DNA of 64,000 nucleotides from Paraburkholderia susongensis (lineage in GTDB: Bacteria; Pseudomonadota; Gammaproteobacteria; Burkholderiales; Burkholderiaceae): positions 310,001-374,000 of the forward strand of contig NZ_FXAT01000004.1 in assembly GCF_900177725.1 (NCBI RefSeq). The letters are read 5' to 3'. Both the position numbers and the translations under genes were made by a program. The notes under the pieces were generated by a model. It saw only the letters and a list, made by a program, of their open reading frames with translations. It made no database searches and was not told the DNA's origin. Below, one piece after another: positions 8,725-17,248 of the stretch (the first letter of the stretch is position 1; every line of letters begins with the position of its first letter).

Positions 8725-9543
8725 ATGGATATCAGTTTTACCAACGACTCGGAAGACCTCACGCGTCACAACGAGAGCGACGACCTGCTGGTCGGCATGA
8801 AGGCGGTGCGCGTGTGGGGCACGCTCGGCTGGCACGACATCCGGCAGCGCTATCGCCGCTCGGTGCTCGGGCCTTTCTGGTTCACGCTGAGCACGATCAT
8901 CATGGTCGTCGTGCTCGGCGCGTTGTACTCCACGCTGCTGCACCAGGAAATTTCCGACTATCTGCCGTATCTCGCGGTGGGTCTCGTCGTGTGGGCGTAT
9001 CTCGCGTCGGTCGCCAACGAAGGCTGTCTTGCGTTCATCGGCGCCGCGTATCTGATCAAGCAGATCAGGCTGCCGCTCACCGTGCACGTGTGCCGCATCG
9101 CGTGGCGCAATTTCGTGATCCTGCTGCACAGCCTGCCCGTGGTGGTCGTGCTGCTGCTGATCTTCGGCCACTGGCCGGGCTGGGAATTCGTGCTGGTGCC
9201 GTTCGCGCTCTTCATTCTGCTGCTGCACGGCGTGTGGCTCGGCGTCACGCTCGGCGTGCTGTGCGCGCGCTTTCGCGATATTCCGCCGATCGTCACCAAC
9301 CTGATCCAGGTCGTGTTCTTCTTCACGCCGGTCATGTGGTCGCCGGAAATCCTGAAGGATCGCGCCTGGGTCGCCGAATACAACCCGCTCTATCACCTGA
9401 TCGAAACGGTGCGCGCGCCGCTCACCGGCCGCCCGACTCACTGGGAGTCGTGGGCGTGGTCGATTGGCTTGCTGATCGTCGGTTTTGCGTTCGCGCAGTT
9501 CCTGATGAAGCGTTTCCGTAATCGTGTTCCTTACTGGCTTTGA
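8725..9543 (+). CDS. wzm: O-antigen/polysaccharide ABC transporter permease
   Basis: A 272-residue ABC-2 type inner-membrane permease that, with Wzt, exports a finished undecaprenyl-linked polysaccharide. It shows the family signature DIRQRYRRSVLGPFW before the first membrane segment, then about six hydrophobic helices (STIIMVVVLGALYSTLL, YLAVGLVVWAYLASV, LLHSLPVVVVLLLIF, VPFALFILLLHGVWLGVTLG, VVFFFTPVMWSP, SIGLLIVGFAFAQF). The reentrant VVFFFTPVMWSPEI near the C-terminus is typical. It starts 1 nt after manC; wzt follows by 4 nt. Confidence 0.92.
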   Translation: MDISFTNDSEDLTRHNESDDLLVGMKAVRVWGTLGWHDIRQRYRRSVLGPFWFTLSTIIMVVVLGALYSTLLHQEISDYLPYLAVGLVVWAYLASVANEGCLAFIGAAYLIKQIRLPLTVHVCRIAWRNFVILLHSLPVVVVLLLIFGHWPGWEFVLVPFALFILLLHGVWLGVTLGVLCARFRDIPPIVTNLIQVVFFFTPVMWSPEILKDRAWVAEYNPLYHLIETVRAPLTGRPTHWESWAWSIGLLIVGFAFAQFLMKRFRNRVPYWL

Positions 9544-9547
9544 TATT

Positions 9548-10324
9548 GTGAGTTCTTCATCGATTGTCGCTCGTAACATTTCCGTCGAGTTTCCGATTTA
9601 CGAGAACTCGCATCGCTCGCTGAAAAAGGCGGTGCTCAATCTCACGACGGGAGGCCGGATCGGCCAGGACGCGGGTCGCCACGCGATCGTCAGAGCTATC
9701 GACGACCTGAGCTTCACCTTCGGCGAAGGGGAGCGTATCGGTCTGATCGGCCACAACGGCTCGGGCAAGACGACGCTCCTGCGCACGCTCTCGGGTGTCT
9801 ATGCGCCGGTGCGCGGCGAGCTGAAGGTGCAGGGCAAGATCGCGTCGCTGCTCGACGTGTCGATGGGCCTCGACCCCGACGCGACCGGCTTCGAGAACAT
9901 TTATCTGCGCGGCATTCTCGACGGGCTGAAGCCCGCGCGCATTCGCGCGAAGATCGACGAGATCGCCGACTTCAGCGAACTCGGCGACTACCTGAATCTG
10001 CCGGTGCGCACCTATTCGAGCGGGATGATGCTGCGCCTCGCGTTTGCGATCTCGACGAGCGTCGAGGCCGACATCCTCATCATGGACGAGTGGCTGAGCG
10101 TCGGCGACGCCGAGTTCAGGGTGAAGGCGGCCGAGCGTCTGGAAGGCCTCGTCGGCAAGGCGGCGCTGCTCGTGGTGGCATCGCACGATCCGAAGCTCGT
10201 CGGGCGCGTGTGCACGCGCAAGATCTCGATGGAACACGGCAAGGTGGTCGCCGACGAAGCTGTGCCGCCGCCGGAAAAAAGCGACGAACCGCTCGTCAGC
10301 CAGGCCGCGCAGTTGCCGCACTGA
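9548..10324 (+). CDS. wzt: O-antigen/polysaccharide ABC transporter ATPase
   Basis: A 258-residue ATPase that energises Wzm. Walker A is GHNGSGKTT (about residues 68-76), the signature is YSSGMMLRLAF, and Walker B is ADILIMDEWLSVGD. The N-terminal 'RSLKKAVLNLTTGG' stretch before the Walker region is characteristic of Wzt/TagH/KpsT-like ATPases. I start at GTG 9548 just after the wzm stop; an alternative start at 9524 would overlap wzm. The protein ends soon after the nucleotide-binding domain and lacks the extra C-terminal carbohydrate-binding domain of long Wzt proteins, so export probably does not depend on recognising a terminal cap. Confidence 0.92.
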   Translation: MSSSSIVARNISVEFPIYENSHRSLKKAVLNLTTGGRIGQDAGRHAIVRAIDDLSFTFGEGERIGLIGHNGSGKTTLLRTLSGVYAPVRGELKVQGKIASLLDVSMGLDPDATGFENIYLRGILDGLKPARIRAKIDEIADFSELGDYLNLPVRTYSSGMMLRLAFAISTSVEADILIMDEWLSVGDAEFRVKAAERLEGLVGKAALLVVASHDPKLVGRVCTRKISMEHGKVVADEAVPPPEKSDEPLVSQAAQLPH

Positions 10325-10355
10325 GCGTGCGCTCGCGCAACAGGAGCGTCGCGGC

Positions 10356-10415
10356 GTAGTGCGTGGTTCGGTGGGTCGTGTAGTGCGTCATGTCGTTCGT
10401 CATGCAGTGCGTGGC
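10356..10415. repeat. Five degenerate 12-bp tandem units between wzt and the ligase gene
   Basis: Units in order are GTAGTGCGTGGT, TCGGTGGGTCGT, GTAGTGCGTCAT, GTCGTTCGTCAT and GCAGTGCGTGGC. They lie in the 179-nt gap after wzt, the widest gap in the manC operon. Units 1, 3 and 5 agree best. No protein is required to explain them. Confidence 0.6.
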
Positions 10416-10462
10416 AGCACTCCGACCCGCGGCGAAATCCCGATGCGCAGTTCAGAAACACC

Positions 10463-10483
10463 CCTCGGGGCCGTGCCCCGAGG
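10463..10483 (+). other. Strong hairpin just upstream of the ligase gene
   Basis: A perfect 9-bp GC-rich stem (CCTCGGGGC at 10463-10471, GCCCCGAGG at 10475-10483) encloses CGT and lies 20 nt before ATG 10504. No T tract follows, so it may slow transcription, protect the downstream mRNA or modulate translation rather than terminate. Confidence 0.5.
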
Positions 10484-10503
10484 CGCAACAAGGTTCGAAT
10501 TTC

Positions 10504-11886
10504 ATGCGAGCTAACCACCCATTCCTGCGCTACTCCGAATCCCTGCTCGTGCGTCAGCCGTTTCGCACGCTCAAGGGTTTCGCGGGCGGCTATATCGCGT
10601 ATCCGATTGCCGAGAACGCCGAAAAACGCAGCGTGCGGCCGAAAGTCCGCGAACTGCGCGAACACTATGCGTTGCCGGTGCCGCAGCGCCGCCGCATCGC
10701 GCTCGAACGGCTCGCGAACATGCTCGAATTCGCCGGCGCGAAGGTGCCTTACTACCGTGACCTGTTCCTGGCGAAGCAGTTCGATCCGGCCAAGGTCAAG
10801 GACGACCCGCGCTATCTGGAAGAGTTGCCGTATCTGACCAAGGACATCATCCGCGAGCAGGGACCGCGCCTGTTGTCGGGACCGCTCGAAGCGGGCAAGC
10901 ATCACGCGTGCAAGACCGGCGGCTCGACCGGGCTGTCCACGACGATCTACTACGACCAGGAAGGCGCCGATTATTCGTCGGCGGTCACGAACTATTGCCG
11001 CGAGCGTATCGGCAAGCTGCGCCATCGCTCGGAGCTGCACTTCGCGTGCCGTTTCCCGGACCAGGTCATGCCCGAATGGCCCTCGCGCGAAGACTTCAAA
11101 TGCTTCGCGATGAATCGCAGCAACATCTTCTTCGACCGCATCGACGATCAAGGCCTCGAGGAAATGTGGCGCATCCTCAAGCGCCGCCGCCCGTATCTTG
11201 CGCACTCGCATCCGTCCACCATGTACGCGCTCGCCTGCTACGTCGAACGCAAGTACGGCGGCGGTAAGGCGTTCCAGGTGTTCGAGTCGAGCGGCGAACT
11301 GCTCGAGCCGCACGTGCGCGACAAGATCGCGTCGGCGCTGCGCTGTCGTGTCATCAACCGCTATGGCCTCGCCGAACTCGGCGTGATGGCCTATGAACTC
11401 AACGGCCATGAAGGCGGCTTCCAGATCCTCGAATCCGAGGGCTGGCCGGAAAGCCGTCTTGCGGTGGACAACCCCGACGGCGCGCACGAACTCGTGTTCA
11501 CCGGGTTCCGCAACAAGCTGATGCCACTCGTGCGCTACGCGACCGGCGACCTCGCGCGCGTGCAGGAAACGCAGAAGGGCTTCTTCCTGACCGACGTGGT
11601 CGGGCGCATTCACGATGTCGTGCCGATCAACGGCGTCGCGCATCCGACGCATCACATCCAGGACATGCTCGATCACCGCGTCGGCGGGATTCAGGAATTC
11701 CAGATCGATCTGCGCACGACGCCGCCCACGTTGCGAATCGTCCTCGAACCGCACGCAAACGCCGAGGAAACGACCGCGAAGCTGCGCCACTTCTGGCAGG
11801 ACGCGTTCACGATCGCCTACGTCGGCCACGACGATTTCGTGCGCGTCGGCAGCCGCGCCAAATTCCGTCACGTGGTGAGCGCATGA
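10504..11886 (+). CDS. PaaK/CapK-family adenylate-forming protein
   Basis: A 460-residue protein of the phenylacetate-CoA ligase / coenzyme F390 synthetase family, related to CapK proteins found in capsule loci. Visible are the ATP-binding loop CKTGGSTGLSTTIYYD (about residues 136-150), FESSGELLEP, NRYGLAELG (about residues 284-292, adenylate-binding) and LVRYATGDLARV. I chose ATG 10504; the in-frame extension to 10390 runs through the tandem repeats and hairpin and is unlikely to be coding. It overlaps the next gene by ATGA. In polysaccharide loci such proteins are presumed to activate an acid for glycan decoration; the substrate is unknown. Confidence 0.8.
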   Translation: MRANHPFLRYSESLLVRQPFRTLKGFAGGYIAYPIAENAEKRSVRPKVRELREHYALPVPQRRRIALERLANMLEFAGAKVPYYRDLFLAKQFDPAKVKDDPRYLEELPYLTKDIIREQGPRLLSGPLEAGKHHACKTGGSTGLSTTIYYDQEGADYSSAVTNYCRERIGKLRHRSELHFACRFPDQVMPEWPSREDFKCFAMNRSNIFFDRIDDQGLEEMWRILKRRRPYLAHSHPSTMYALACYVERKYGGGKAFQVFESSGELLEPHVRDKIASALRCRVINRYGLAELGVMAYELNGHEGGFQILESEGWPESRLAVDNPDGAHELVFTGFRNKLMPLVRYATGDLARVQETQKGFFLTDVVGRIHDVVPINGVAHPTHHIQDMLDHRVGGIQEFQIDLRTTPPTLRIVLEPHANAEETTAKLRHFWQDAFTIAYVGHDDFVRVGSRAKFRHVVSA

Positions 11887-13484
11887 TCGGTGTCGTGTTT
11901 CCCGATGCGCGCGCCGACGCTGGCCAATACGTGCTGGCGGCGTTGCGGCGCTCGGTCAGCTCGGCCCAGGCGCAGGCGATCACGCGCAACGCGCTGCAAG
12001 AGATCGCGCCGGATGTCGTGGTCGCCGTCGACGCGCCCGATGCGTGGAGCGCGGACCTCATCGCCTTCGTGACCAGGGCCGCGAGCGCGCGGCCGCGCAA
12101 GCTGATCGTGTTCGGCCATATGCCGATCGCGCTCGCCGATTATCTGCGCTACCGGCCCGCGGCCTTGCCGCCCGAACTCGAGCAGGCGAGCCGCAGCGCA
12201 TCGGCGCCAGCGGGCGAGTCGCGCGAAAGCGCGGCGGTGGTGCGCTACGGCGCATTGGCGCAGACGCTCGGCGGCGGCGCGTGGCATCGCCCGTTCGAGC
12301 GCTTCGACTTCACCGACGAATGGAACAACCTCGGCTACGGCGCGATTCGCGCGGACGGCTCGATCTGGGCGGTCGCGGAAGCGCCGGAAGTCCCCGCCGA
12401 AGCGGAGCTGGCTGCGGTCGTCGTGAACGGCGAGCGGCAGTTCGCGTACGCGGCGCTCTGGGACGCAGGCGCCTCGGGCGTGCTGTGGTTCAACCGGCCG
12501 GTCGGCCCGTGCGATTCGTTCGAATGGCGCATCGTCGAGCAGTTCCTGTCGGGCTACCGGCCCGATGCGTTGCCGTGCCAGCCGGTACTGAGCGAGCTGC
12601 CGTGGGGCTACGATGCGGCGATTACCTCGCGGCTCGATTGCGACGAGGAGGTCGAATCGGCGCGTCCTCTTTGGCAGGCATATCAGCGCCTCGGCGTGCC
12701 GTTCTCGCTCGCCGTGCATACGCAGAACCTGAACCGCGCGGATCAGCATGAGATCTTGCGCGAACTGCTCGCCGACCGGCAGCAGGGCGCGGTGCTGTCG
12801 CACACGGCCACGCACTCGCCGAACTGGGGCGGCAGCTACGACACCGCGCTCGCGGAAGGCGCGCAGTCGGCGGAACTGCTCGAACGCGCGACCGGCGTGC
12901 CGGTGCGCTATGCCGTGTCGCCGTTTCACCAGTCGCCGCCGTACGCGATGCGCGGCCTCATCGACGCGGGCTACGCGGGTTGCATCGGCGGAATCATCCG
13001 CAACGATCCGGAGTTCGTGACCGCGCGCGGCGGTGCGCTGGCCGGCTTGCCGGCAGGCTTCGTCGGGCATAGCCAGCAGTGCATGCTGCACGGCGACTGC
13101 ATGCTGAAAGAGGGCGATCCGCTCGCGATTTTCAGGCAGGCCTTCGACAACGCCTACGCGACCAACACGCTGTTCGGCTATCTCGATCATCCGTTCTCCG
13201 AGCGCTACACGTACGGCTGGGCGGACGAGGCGTCGCGTATCGAAGCGCACGAGCAGTTCATCGCGTACATCCGCGGCAAGGCGAAGAAGCCGCTCTTCCT
13301 GCACGAGGAAGCCGCGCTCGACTTCCTGCGCTTCAGGTCGCTCACACAAATCATCGAAGAGGACGGCGCGTTTCGCGTCGTGACGCCGTCCGCACACACG
13401 ACGCCCCTCAAGACGCCCCTTACGCTCGGCGTCGAGTTCAAGGGCGCTCATCGGCAGGTGGAGCCGGGGAAAGCACTGCAATGA
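11883..13484 (+). CDS. NodB-like polysaccharide deacetylase domain protein with long N-terminal region
   Basis: A 533-residue protein. The first ~240 residues look like a separate alpha/beta region (VFPDARADAGQYVLAALRR..., GHMPIALADYL, RFDFTDEWNNLGYGAIR) that I cannot assign. The C-terminal half resembles a NodB-type deacetylase: SRLDCDEE (about residue 247, the catalytic/metal Asp block) and SHTATHSPNWGG (about residue 305, the HxxxH metal block), followed by VSPFHQSPPYAMRG. No signal peptide is visible, so it would act in the cytoplasm on a lipid-linked or nucleotide sugar. It overlaps both neighbours by 4 nt (ATGA), tying it to the CapK-like ligase and WecB. Confidence 0.7.
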   Translation: MIGVVFPDARADAGQYVLAALRRSVSSAQAQAITRNALQEIAPDVVVAVDAPDAWSADLIAFVTRAASARPRKLIVFGHMPIALADYLRYRPAALPPELEQASRSASAPAGESRESAAVVRYGALAQTLGGGAWHRPFERFDFTDEWNNLGYGAIRADGSIWAVAEAPEVPAEAELAAVVVNGERQFAYAALWDAGASGVLWFNRPVGPCDSFEWRIVEQFLSGYRPDALPCQPVLSELPWGYDAAITSRLDCDEEVESARPLWQAYQRLGVPFSLAVHTQNLNRADQHEILRELLADRQQGAVLSHTATHSPNWGGSYDTALAEGAQSAELLERATGVPVRYAVSPFHQSPPYAMRGLIDAGYAGCIGGIIRNDPEFVTARGGALAGLPAGFVGHSQQCMLHGDCMLKEGDPLAIFRQAFDNAYATNTLFGYLDHPFSERYTYGWADEASRIEAHEQFIAYIRGKAKKPLFLHEEAALDFLRFRSLTQIIEEDGAFRVVTPSAHTTPLKTPLTLGVEFKGAHRQVEPGKALQ

Positions 13485-14602
13485 AAGTCATGGTGGTGAT
13501 GGGCACGCGGCCCGAGGTCATCAAGCTCGCGCCGGTCGTGCGGGCGTTGCGCGGCGAGTTCGAGACGATCGTCTGCGCGAGCGGGCAGCACAAGGACATG
13601 GCCGCGCAGGCGCTCGAATTCTTCGGCATCGAACCGGACATCACGCTCGAGACGATGAGCCCCGGGCAATCGCTGAACGCGCTGTCGTCGCGGCTGATCG
13701 CGGCACTCGATCGCGCGCTCGACGAAACGCGTCCCGACTGGGTGATCGTGCAGGGCGATACGACGACGGCGTTCTGCGCGGGCTTCGCGGCGTTTCATCG
13801 CGGTATTCGTGTCGGCCACGTCGAAGCGGGGCTGCGCACCGGCGATCTCGCGAGCCCATTCCCCGAGGAAGCGAACCGCAGCCTGCTCGGCCGCATCGCC
13901 ACGCTGCATTTCGCGCCGACCGAACGTGCGCGGGAGAGCCTCCTCGCCGAAGGCATCGCGGCGCAGAAGATCGTCGTGACCGGCAATACGGTCGTCGATG
14001 CGATCGCCGAAGTGCGCCAGAGCTGGCACGTTACGCCGCCGCGCAGTCCGCTGCCCGCATGGCACGGCGCGCAGCAGGAACATGTGCTCGTCACTTGTCA
14101 CCGGCGCGAGAATTTCGGCGACGTGCTGCAGGACATCTGCCGCGTGCTGCGCGATTTATGCCAGCGCTATAGCGACTACCGCTGGGTGTTTCCCGTGCAT
14201 CTGAATCCGGCCGTGCGCGGTCCCGTGCATCGCGAACTCGACGGCATCGCGAACCTTGTGCTGATCGAGCCGGTCGATTATCCGACCAGCCTCTATCTGA
14301 TCAGCGGCAGCGCGGTCGTGGTCAGCGATTCGGGCGGCATCCAGGAAGAAGCGCCGACCTTCGGCGTGCCGGTCGTCGTGATGCGCAATCACACCGAGCG
14401 CCGCGAAGGCGTCGACGCCGGCTTCGCGACGCTCGCCGGGCAGAGCGCGGCGAGCATCGAAAGCGCGGTGATCGGCTGGCTCGACGATCCGGCGCGGCGC
14501 GCCGCGCTGCGCAATCGCGCGAATCCGTATGGCGACGGGCTGGCGTCGCGCCGCATCGTCGAGAGTCTGCAAGGGCGGCCGGTCGAGGTGTTCATTGGCT
14601 GA
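13481..14602 (+). CDS. wecB: UDP-N-acetylglucosamine 2-epimerase (non-hydrolysing)
   Basis: Interconverts UDP-GlcNAc and UDP-ManNAc. It has 373 residues, the family's usual length, with GTRPEVIKLAPVVRAL at the N-terminus, VQGDTTTAFCAGFAAFH, VGHVEAGLRTGD, PFPEEANRSL, VTCHRRENFGD and SDSGGIQEEAP. It overlaps the deacetylase by ATGA and the next gene by 8 nt. No UDP-ManNAc dehydrogenase (wecC) is present in the window, so ManNAc itself may be used, or the oxidising enzyme is elsewhere. Confidence 0.93.
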   Translation: MKVMVVMGTRPEVIKLAPVVRALRGEFETIVCASGQHKDMAAQALEFFGIEPDITLETMSPGQSLNALSSRLIAALDRALDETRPDWVIVQGDTTTAFCAGFAAFHRGIRVGHVEAGLRTGDLASPFPEEANRSLLGRIATLHFAPTERARESLLAEGIAAQKIVVTGNTVVDAIAEVRQSWHVTPPRSPLPAWHGAQQEHVLVTCHRRENFGDVLQDICRVLRDLCQRYSDYRWVFPVHLNPAVRGPVHRELDGIANLVLIEPVDYPTSLYLISGSAVVVSDSGGIQEEAPTFGVPVVVMRNHTERREGVDAGFATLAGQSAASIESAVIGWLDDPARRAALRNRANPYGDGLASRRIVESLQGRPVEVFIG

Positions 14603-15860
14603 CGGCAAGGACACCGCGCTCGCCGCGCAAGACTGTGTGCTGTTTTCAACCGCCGACTGGGACGAACCGTACTGGACCAACAAGCAGCACACGGCGAGCA
14701 TTCTCGCCGCGCGCGGCTGGCGGATTCTGTACGTGGAGAGTGTCGGCTTCCGCTCGCCGAAAGTCGGCAGCGGGCGCGACTGGTCGCGCCTGTGGCGGCG
14801 CTTGTGGCGCGGCGTGCAGTCGCTCGTGCTCGGGCCGCCGCGTCGCGCGGAGAACGTCTGGGTACTGTCGCCGCTGATGGTGCCGGCCGGCCATCACCTG
14901 CCGTTCGTGCGCCCGCTGAACCAGGCGATGCTGCGCTTCTCGGTGAACCGCTTCGCAAGATCGCATCGTTTCAACAAGCCGGTCGTGTGGACCTACCACC
15001 CGTACATGCTCGACGCGATTGCGACGCTGCCGCGCGGGCCGCTCGTTTATCACTGCGTCGACGATATCGCGGCGATTCCGGGCGTCGACGTCAATGCGTT
15101 TCGCAACGCGCAGCAGGATCTGCTCGGACGCTGCGAGGCGGTGTTCACGACCGCGCAGTCGCTGAAGGACGTGTGTCTGCCGTTCAACCGCAACACGCAT
15201 TTCTTCGGCAACGTCGTCGACGATGCGCATTTCGGCGCGGCGCGCGCCGATGGGGCGCTTTCTGCTGAACTACCTGCCGAACTGGCCGCGATTCCCGAAC
15301 CGCGGCTCGTCTATCACGGCGTGCTGTCGGACTTCAAGGTCGACTTTCCGCTGCTGCTGCAAACCGCGCAGGCGCGGCCGCAATGGCAGTGGGTGATTAT
15401 CGGCGAGGAGCGCGAAGGGCAGCGCAGCGAACTGCTCGCGCAACTCGCGCGCCAGCCGAACGTGCATCTGCTCGGCTACCGGCCTTATAGCGTGCTGCCG
15501 CGGTATCTGCGCGGCATGCGGGTCGGCGTGCTGCCGACGCTGCTCAACGAATACACGCGCTCGATGTTCCCGATGAAGTTCTATGAATATCTCGCGGCCG
15601 GCTTGCCGGTCGTGTCGACGCCGCTCGATTTCGCGAAAGAGCCGCGCCCGGGTCTCGAAGTGGGCGGCGATGCGGACGCGTTCATCGCGGCGATCGAAAA
15701 GCAGCTGGCGCGCGGCAAGCTGAGTGCGGAGGAGGTACGCGCGGCGGTGGGGGAGAATACGTGGGAAGCGCGGCTGGACAAGATGTTGAGGATTACGTTT
15801 CATTGCCAGCAAGCGGATGGCGGTAGCGCGCGGGAATGCGATGCGGAGGTACGCACGTGA
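14595..15860 (+). CDS. Glycosyltransferase (GT-B fold, GT1/GT4-like)
   Basis: A 421-residue protein beginning at TTG 14595, shortly after GAGGTG (14585-14590) and inside the end of wecB; the next in-frame upstream start (14529) lies within wecB. It has YVESVGFRSP, a YHCVDDIAAIPGVD stretch, a C-terminal domain with LVYHGVLSDFKVDFPLL, HLLGYRPYSVLPRYLRGM and MFPMKFYEYLAAGLPVVSTP (donor-binding E...GxP block). The layout resembles cytoplasmic glycosyltransferases of the TuaH type. Donor and acceptor are unknown. Overlapping junctions on both sides place it in the manC operon. Confidence 0.75.
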   Translation: MADGKDTALAAQDCVLFSTADWDEPYWTNKQHTASILAARGWRILYVESVGFRSPKVGSGRDWSRLWRRLWRGVQSLVLGPPRRAENVWVLSPLMVPAGHHLPFVRPLNQAMLRFSVNRFARSHRFNKPVVWTYHPYMLDAIATLPRGPLVYHCVDDIAAIPGVDVNAFRNAQQDLLGRCEAVFTTAQSLKDVCLPFNRNTHFFGNVVDDAHFGAARADGALSAELPAELAAIPEPRLVYHGVLSDFKVDFPLLLQTAQARPQWQWVIIGEEREGQRSELLAQLARQPNVHLLGYRPYSVLPRYLRGMRVGVLPTLLNEYTRSMFPMKFYEYLAAGLPVVSTPLDFAKEPRPGLEVGGDADAFIAAIEKQLARGKLSAEEVRAAVGENTWEARLDKMLRITFHCQQADGGSARECDAEVRT

Positions 15861-16993
15861 GGGTCGTTCATGTGTACCGCACGTACTTCCCGGACCCACC
15901 GGGCGGCTTGCAGGAAGCGATCCGCCAGATAGCGCTGTCGACGCGCGAGCGCGGCGTCGAACCGCGCATCCTGACTTTGTCGCCGACACCGACGCCGACG
16001 GTCGTCGATTATCCCGAAGGGCAGGTGGTCCGCGAAAAGTCGTGGGCGGCCCCCGCTTCCTGCGATCTCGGCGGCCCATGCTCCGTGATGAAATATCGCG
16101 AGATGGCCGCGTGGGCCGATGTCGTGCATTTTCATTTTCCCTGGCCGTTCGCGGACGTGTTGCATCTGCTTGGGTGCACGAAGAAGCCGACGGTGATGAC
16201 GTATCACTCCGACATCGTGCGCCAGAAGCTGCTGGGCGCCGTCTACGGACCGCTGATGCGGCGCACGCTGCGCAGCATGTCCGCGGTGGTTGCGACGTCG
16301 CCGGCCTATGCGCGAACCAGCGAGACGCTGGCGGCGTGCGTGTCGAGGGAGCATCTGAAGACGATTCCGCTTGGCATCATCGATTACCGCGATGCGCCGC
16401 TGCCCGGCGACACGCAGCGCAACATCGAGAGCCGGTTGGGTCTCGTGCATGGAGAGCCTTATTTTCTCGCGCTCGGCGTGCTGCGTTATTACAAGGGTCT
16501 GCATACGCTCGTCGAGGCCGCGCCCGGCATCGGCGCGAAGATCGTGATCGCCGGTTCGGGGCCGGAGCGTGAGCGTCTGGAAGCAATGGCGCGGCAGAGC
16601 GGCGTGAGCAACGTCGTGTTCGCGGGGCAGGTCACGCACGACGAAAAAGTCGCGCTGCTCAAGGGCTGCCGCGCGATGGTGCTGCCGTCGCATTTGCGCT
16701 CGGAAGCGTTCGGCATGGTGCTGGTCGAGGCGGCCATGTTCGGTAAACCAATGGTGTGCTGCGAAGTGGGGTCGGGCACGTCGTACGTGAACGAAGCTGG
16801 CGAGACGGGCTTGGTCGTCGCGCCGGAGCAGGCACACGAACTGGCTCGCGCGATGAACACCCTGCTGGGCGACGCTGCGTTGGCCGAACGCATGGGACAG
16901 GCCGCGCGCGCCCGTTATGAAGCGTTGTTTTCGGGCGAGGCGCTGGGCCGTGCGTATGGCGCGTTGTATCACGACGTCACGCGTAACCGATAG
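15857..16993 (+). CDS. Glycosyltransferase family 4
   Basis: A 378-residue GT-B protein starting at GTG 15857, preceded by a clear GGAGGT 6 nt away and overlapping the previous stop by GTGA. It has the N-terminal glycine loop FPDPPGGLQEAIRQIA, HFHFPWPFADVLHLL, VMTYHSDIVRQ, a C-terminal FLALGVLRYYKGLHTLVEAA, IAGSGPERERLEA and the EX7E-type block SEAFGMVLVEAAMFGKPMVC. The sequence resembles WbdA/WbaZ-like mannosyl- or rhamnosyltransferases, but the sugar cannot be read from sequence. It is the last gene of the manC operon; about 255 nt follow. Confidence 0.85.
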   Translation: MRVVHVYRTYFPDPPGGLQEAIRQIALSTRERGVEPRILTLSPTPTPTVVDYPEGQVVREKSWAAPASCDLGGPCSVMKYREMAAWADVVHFHFPWPFADVLHLLGCTKKPTVMTYHSDIVRQKLLGAVYGPLMRRTLRSMSAVVATSPAYARTSETLAACVSREHLKTIPLGIIDYRDAPLPGDTQRNIESRLGLVHGEPYFLALGVLRYYKGLHTLVEAAPGIGAKIVIAGSGPERERLEAMARQSGVSNVVFAGQVTHDEKVALLKGCRAMVLPSHLRSEAFGMVLVEAAMFGKPMVCCEVGSGTSYVNEAGETGLVVAPEQAHELARAMNTLLGDAALAERMGQAARARYEALFSGEALGRAYGALYHDVTRNR

Positions 16994-17064
16994 ATAGTTC
17001 GCGCGACGCGAGGCACGTGACGGACCCGTGCCCGGCGGCCGGTCTCCACGCCATGCGATGTGTA

Positions 17065-17070
17065 TACAAT
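17065..17070 (+). promoter_or_regulatory. Possible -10 element of the Gtr-like module
   Basis: TACAAT within TATACAAT in the 255-nt gap before the GT2 gene at 17249. I see no good -35 hexamer. The leader would be about 170 nt. Confidence 0.25.
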
Positions 17071-17248
17071 GTGGCGATTCAAGCAATCCGTGCGGCGGCA
17101 GGCGCGCTCGCAGGAGGAATCGCGAGTGAGGGGACGCATCGCGGCGACGCATGGCTGGCGTTCCGCGCGTGCCGCCATGCGTGCATTTTTGCCGTATCCT
17201 CGGCTGATATTTGCGTTGGCGGATCGGCCTGAAAAACAAACGACACAC

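Noticed and set aside
10390..10503. In-frame N-terminal extension of the CapK-like protein
   Set aside because: It runs through the 12-bp repeats and the hairpin, and the family starts near residue 1 of the ATG 10504 reading.
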